From NCBI RefSeq assembly GCF_034043515.1, contig NZ_CP138214.1, positions 2,294,001 to 2,358,000 of the forward strand: a DNA stretch of 64,000 nt. Direction: 5' to 3'. The position numbers were made by a program, and so were the translations under genes. Positions 60,964 to 64,000 of this stretch are shown piece after piece. The notes below the pieces were generated by a model that was not told where the DNA came from, did no database searches, and worked only from the letters and a program-made list of their open reading frames with translations. The DNA comes from Pseudomonas sp. MUP55. GTDB taxonomy: Bacteria > Pseudomonadota > Gammaproteobacteria > Pseudomonadales > Pseudomonadaceae. Each line of letters starts with the position of its first letter. Position 1 is the stretch's first letter.

Positions 60964-62283
60964 ATGGGCAATCACGCGCAAGACACCGTCCGCAAGCGCC
61001 GCCGCGCGTTTCTCGGTGCCACCTCCGGCCACTTGATCGAGTGGTACGACTACGGCGTCTACGGCTTTCTTGCCGTGTATATCGGCCAGGCGTTCTTCGT
61101 CTCCGACGACCCCACCACCAGCCTGCTGGCCAGTTTTGCCGCGTTCGCCCTGAGCTTCTTCATCCGCCCGTTGGGCGGGCTGTTCTTCGGCCCGCTGGCG
61201 GACAAGATCGGCCGACGCAAAACCCTGATCATGGCGCTGGTGATGATGACCGGCTCCACGGTGATGCTGGGCTTGCTGCCGACCTACGCCACCCTGGGCA
61301 TCGCCGCCCCGATCCTGCTGATCCTGGTGCGCTGTGTGCAAGGCTTCTCGGCCGGCGGTGAGATCGGTACGGCAACCAGCTTCATTTCCGAATACGCCGG
61401 CCCCGGCCGACGTGGCTTTGCCACCTGCTGGCTGATGGTCACGGCCGTGCTTGGCCTGTTGCTGGGCGGCGCCGTGGCCAACGGCATGACTTGGGTGCTG
61501 GGCGCCGACGTCATGCAGGAATGGGCCTGGCGCGTGCCGTTCCTGATCGCCGCGCCCCTGGGCTTCATCTCCATGTACATCCGCCTCAAGCTCGAAGACA
61601 GCCCTGAGTTCCTCGCCTTGCAGCGCGCCGGGCAAACTTCCCGTGCACCGCTGCGTGAAGTCTGGCAGTGGAAGCGCGCCATCGCTCTGGTGTTCTTCAT
61701 CATCACCTTGCACAGCTCGATCTTCTACCTGGTGCTGACCTTCGCCTCGACTTACATGGCCAAGATCCTCAAGTTCGACAGCGGTACCACCTTGCTTTAC
61801 GTCTTCGTCGCCAGTTTCTCGGCTGCCTTCGTCATGCCGTTCGGCGGCGCGTTCACCGATAAGTACGGGCGCAAGCCGTTCCTGATGGTGATCGGCGCAC
61901 TGGCGACCCTGGCGATGTTCTGGCTGTTCAAGATGGCCCCGACCGCCACGCCGGCGACGTTCTTTGCGCCACTGATGGCGGTGGCGATCCTGTTCGGCCT
62001 GTACGCCTCGTCCACCTACGCACTGATGAGCGAACTGCTGCCCACGCGCATCCGTTCCACCGGAATCGCCGTGGCCTACAACGTGCCGGTTGCGGTGTTT
62101 GGCGGCAGCGCGCCGCTGATCTCCACCTGGCTGATCAAGGTGACCGATGACATCACCTCGCCGTGGTACTTCTATGTGGCGACCGGGGTGGTGTCGCTCA
62201 TCGCCTTGGTGTTGCTGCGCAAGGAGGACTTTGTGGCCAGCGGCACTCCGGTGCCAGTGCCTGCGGGGGCGGCATTGGCCTAA
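60964..62283 (+). CDS. MHS-family MFS organic-acid transporter
   Basis: A 439-residue membrane protein with 12 helices. GHLIEWYDYGVYGFLAVYIG in helix 1, RPLGGLFFGPLADKIGRRK and the QGFSAGGEIGTATSFI segment are those of the metabolite:H+ symporter family (KgtP, ProP, ShiA). The RBS AAGGAG is 9 nt upstream. Third gene of the thiolase operon; probably imports the acid activated by the CoA ligase. Confidence 0.92.
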   Translation: MGNHAQDTVRKRRRAFLGATSGHLIEWYDYGVYGFLAVYIGQAFFVSDDPTTSLLASFAAFALSFFIRPLGGLFFGPLADKIGRRKTLIMALVMMTGSTVMLGLLPTYATLGIAAPILLILVRCVQGFSAGGEIGTATSFISEYAGPGRRGFATCWLMVTAVLGLLLGGAVANGMTWVLGADVMQEWAWRVPFLIAAPLGFISMYIRLKLEDSPEFLALQRAGQTSRAPLREVWQWKRAIALVFFIITLHSSIFYLVLTFASTYMAKILKFDSGTTLLYVFVASFSAAFVMPFGGAFTDKYGRKPFLMVIGALATLAMFWLFKMAPTATPATFFAPLMAVAILFGLYASSTYALMSELLPTRIRSTGIAVAYNVPVAVFGGSAPLISTWLIKVTDDITSPWYFYVATGVVSLIALVLLRKEDFVASGTPVPVPAGAALA

Positions 62284-62344
62284 CGGGTGGGGCGTTGCAT
62301 CGGCGCTCCAACTGCGCCAGGCTTGGTAGCCTCATCCTTTCGGA

Positions 62345-62944
62345 ATGATTTGCGTGCAGGCTACCCGTTTGACCCTGATCTGCCATGCGGCCACGCCGTC
62401 GCTGAAACACGCGCGCTTTGCCGATGACGAGTCGCTGCTGATGGACTGGCAAGGCGCGGCGTTGTCTTTATCGGGCCGATATCCCGCGTCCGCGCATCTG
62501 CTGTGCGGGCCGGAGGCGCGAACGCGGCAGACGGCCGGTTTGTTCGGTGAACAGCCGCGCATCGAACCGGCCCTGCGCGACGTGGACCTGGGGCGCTGGA
62601 AAGGCCAGGCTCTGCGCGACCTCGATAGCGGCGAACTGAACGCCTGGCTCACCGACAGCGCCCATGCGCCCCATGGCGGCGAGTCGGTGGAGCAGCTGTG
62701 CACGCGGGTCGGGCTTTGGATGAAGTCCCTTGAGAGCGAGCCTGGTCATGTACTGGCGGTGACCCACCCGTTCGTGATCCGCGCCGCGCTGCTCTACGTC
62801 ATGCAGTGCCCGATCTCGATGTTCTCCCTGATCGACGTGGAACCGCTGTCGCGCACCGAACTGCGCTTCAACGCGGTGTGGCGCCTGCGCCTGGAGACTC
62901 ACGCCTTGGACCCTGATCATGGCAAAATTCACGCCCCGCACTGA
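62345..62944 (+). CDS. Histidine-phosphatase-superfamily protein, CobC-like, with altered RHG motif
   Basis: A 199-residue protein with the phosphoglycerate-mutase-like layout: N-terminal catalytic strand TRLTLICHAATPS, the middle PEARTRQTAGLFG and LRDVDLGRWKGQAL, PHGGESVEQLCTRV, and the second histidine in LAVTHPFVIRA. The classical RHG reads CHA here: the phosphate-binding arginine is replaced while the catalytic histidine remains. Located 9 bp before cobF, it may be a cobalamin-pathway phosphatase of CobC type (inference). The start is not firmly set, as no good RBS precedes 62345. Confidence 0.8.
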   Translation: MICVQATRLTLICHAATPSLKHARFADDESLLMDWQGAALSLSGRYPASAHLLCGPEARTRQTAGLFGEQPRIEPALRDVDLGRWKGQALRDLDSGELNAWLTDSAHAPHGGESVEQLCTRVGLWMKSLESEPGHVLAVTHPFVIRAALLYVMQCPISMFSLIDVEPLSRTELRFNAVWRLRLETHALDPDHGKIHAPH

Positions 62945-62953
62945 GAGCAACCC

Positions 62954-63709
62954 ATGAAACGCATCCTGATCATCGGCATTGGCGCCGGCAACCCTGACTA
63001 CATCACGATGCAGGCCGTGAAGGCGCTGAACCGCACCGACGTGTTTTTCCTGATGGACAAGGGCCAGAGCAAGGACAAGCTGATCGACCTGCGCCGCGAA
63101 ATCTGCGAAACCTACATCACCGAACCCGGCTATCGCTTCGTTGAGGCGGACTGCCCTGAGCGCGTGCGCGGCGACATCGACTACACCACCGCCGTGCGCG
63201 ACCTGAACCGCGACAAGCAGCACACCTTCGAACGCATGATCAACGAGGAAATGGCCGACGGCGAAGTAGGGGCGTTTCTGGCCTGGGGCGACCCGGCGTT
63301 GTATGACAGCACCATCCGCATTTTGCAGGCGATCCTTGCCGAGGGCCGCTGTGAATTCGAATTCGAGGTGATCCCCGGTATCACCAGTGTGCAGGCGCTG
63401 GCGGCGCAGCATAAGGTGGTGTTGAACCGTATCGGCAAGTCCGTTGAGATCACCACCGGGCGCCGCCTGGCGGCGGGGCAGGCGAGTGATGCCGACACCC
63501 TGGTGGTGATGCTCGATGCCGAAGACTCCTACCGCAGCGTGGCGGATCAGGACATGGATATCTATTGGGGCGCCTACCTGGGCACGCCGGACGAGATTCT
63601 CATCAGCGGCAAAGTCGCTGAGGTCGCCGAACACATCCAACGCGTGCGCAAGGCTGCGCGGCTCGCCAATGGCTGGATCATGGACACCTATATGTTGCGC
63701 AAACCCTGA
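62954..63709 (+). CDS. cobF: Precorrin-6A synthase (deacetylating)
   Basis: A 251-residue tetrapyrrole methyltransferase of the aerobic cobalamin pathway. It methylates C1 of precorrin-5 with S-adenosylmethionine and releases acetate. GIGAGNPDYITMQAVKAL, FLAWGDPALYDSTIRIL and EVIPGITSVQALAA are the family blocks, and the overall match to CobF is clear. Its presence implies the oxygen-dependent B12 route. Other cob genes are not in this window. Confidence 0.95.
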   Translation: MKRILIIGIGAGNPDYITMQAVKALNRTDVFFLMDKGQSKDKLIDLRREICETYITEPGYRFVEADCPERVRGDIDYTTAVRDLNRDKQHTFERMINEEMADGEVGAFLAWGDPALYDSTIRILQAILAEGRCEFEFEVIPGITSVQALAAQHKVVLNRIGKSVEITTGRRLAAGQASDADTLVVMLDAEDSYRSVADQDMDIYWGAYLGTPDEILISGKVAEVAEHIQRVRKAARLANGWIMDTYMLRKP

Positions 63710-63721
63710 GGGAGGGTTCCT

Positions 63722-64000
63722 ATGTTCAAACTGCTCGCGCTCGCGCTGACCTTGCTGGCCGGCGTCGCCCATGCCGATTCCGACCTGCATACCGACCTGC
63801 CGCTGTCGTACCTGGAGCAGACCCAGGGCGATGCACGCAACCAACCGCTGGTGATTTTCCTGCATGGTTTTGGCAGCAACGAAGAGGACCTGTTCGGCAT
63901 CAAGGATGCGCTGCCTTCGACCTGGACCTACCTGTCGGTGCGTGCGCCGATGCCGGTGGAGCCGCGCGGCTATCGCTGGTTTACCAAGACCCCCGGTGAC
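63722..64000 (+). CDS. Secreted esterase (phospholipase/carboxylesterase-like), partial
   Basis: Starts MFKLLALALTLLAGVAHADS (signal peptide cut after AHA) at ATG 63722, with GGGAGG upstream, and is open at the right edge after 93 codons. VIFLHGFGSNEEDLFGI is the oxyanion region of the phospholipase/carboxylesterase group (PF02230-like). The nucleophile lies beyond the window. Confidence 0.82.
   Translation, partial: MFKLLALALTLLAGVAHADSDLHTDLPLSYLEQTQGDARNQPLVIFLHGFGSNEEDLFGIKDALPSTWTYLSVRAPMPVEPRGYRWFTKTPGD

Noticed and set aside
62284..62344. Cobalamin riboswitch before the CobC-like/cobF genes
   Set aside because: The 61-bp gap is too short and I see no B12-box-like sequence.
62468..63865. 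465-codon minus-strand ORF opposite cobF
   Set aside because: Antisense to cobF and the phosphatase gene; no recognisable protein features.

Overview
The window reads as a chromosomal segment of a fluorescent Pseudomonas (P. fluorescens complex). Reasons: high GC with C-ending codons, REP/REPIN-type intergenic palindromes of the GTGGGAGGGGGCTTGCCCCC and GTAGGAGCGAGCTTGCTCGCG kinds, and proteins I recognise from this group: XenA, the P. fluorescens arylesterase, CobF, and a NemR-type regulator with its ene reductase. This species call is from memory of families; no database was searched. No tRNA, rRNA, CRISPR, IS transposase or prophage gene was seen.

Layout. (1) 1-6532: a GntR-controlled catabolic module centred on flavin chemistry. 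One minus-strand operon runs 6485 to 1301 (PF06684-type protein, alpha/beta hydrolase, aldehyde dehydrogenase, flavin reductase, carboxymuconolactone-decarboxylase-like protein, GntR, FAD-pyrophosphatase-like NUDIX). Past it lie a DUF1330 gene and a divergent RibB paralogue cut by the left edge. The same palindrome (ATGGTATACCA) sits before the operon and between ribB and the DUF1330 gene. (2) 6600-17100: chemoreceptor, bestrophin-like channel, a wHTH-like protein with a diguanylate cyclase, ArsR-xenA with a perfect operator, a Fur-box TonB receptor, and an unknown membrane protein. (3) 17109-30398: a complete non-phosphorylative (Weimberg-type) L-arabinose pathway: GntR, IlvD/Edd dehydratase, MFS, FAH-family dehydratase, alpha-ketoglutarate semialdehyde dehydrogenase, lactonase, AraFGH transporter, periplasmic mutarotase and SDR dehydrogenase. 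A repeated ATAGT-N3-ACTAT operator ties it together. (4) 30505-43231: yghU, then two units that together resemble the rhizobial rhizopine (moc) functions: a sugar/cyclitol-binding protein, TIM-barrel isomerase and Gfo/Idh dehydrogenase behind a sigma-54 promoter with a divergent AcoR-like activator; and a LacI-flanked desaturase-fold oxygenase, Rieske ferredoxin, ferredoxin reductase and TIM barrel. (5) 43171-56705: uppP, GNAT, GlxA-like AraC, a nemR/DJ-1/nemA electrophile module, QOR/MFS/LysR, DoxX, arylesterase, porin plus periplasmic VOC protein, and a zinc alcohol dehydrogenase. (6) 56725-57494: a 770-bp giant inverted repeat. (7) 57516-64000: PAS-LuxR regulator, thiolase, CoA ligase, MHS transporter, a CobC-like phosphatase, cobF, and a partial secreted esterase.

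The most unusual DNA is non-coding. Nine tandem ~181-bp REPIN units with a three-unit higher-order period fill 36851-38409. The 3' tail of yghU is triplicated with an exact 237-bp period. The 3' tail of the chemoreceptor gene is duplicated with a 342-bp offset. All three combine a gene terminus with a REP element. The 770-bp palindrome carries two hairpins that share a core but have unrelated, self-complementary stems.
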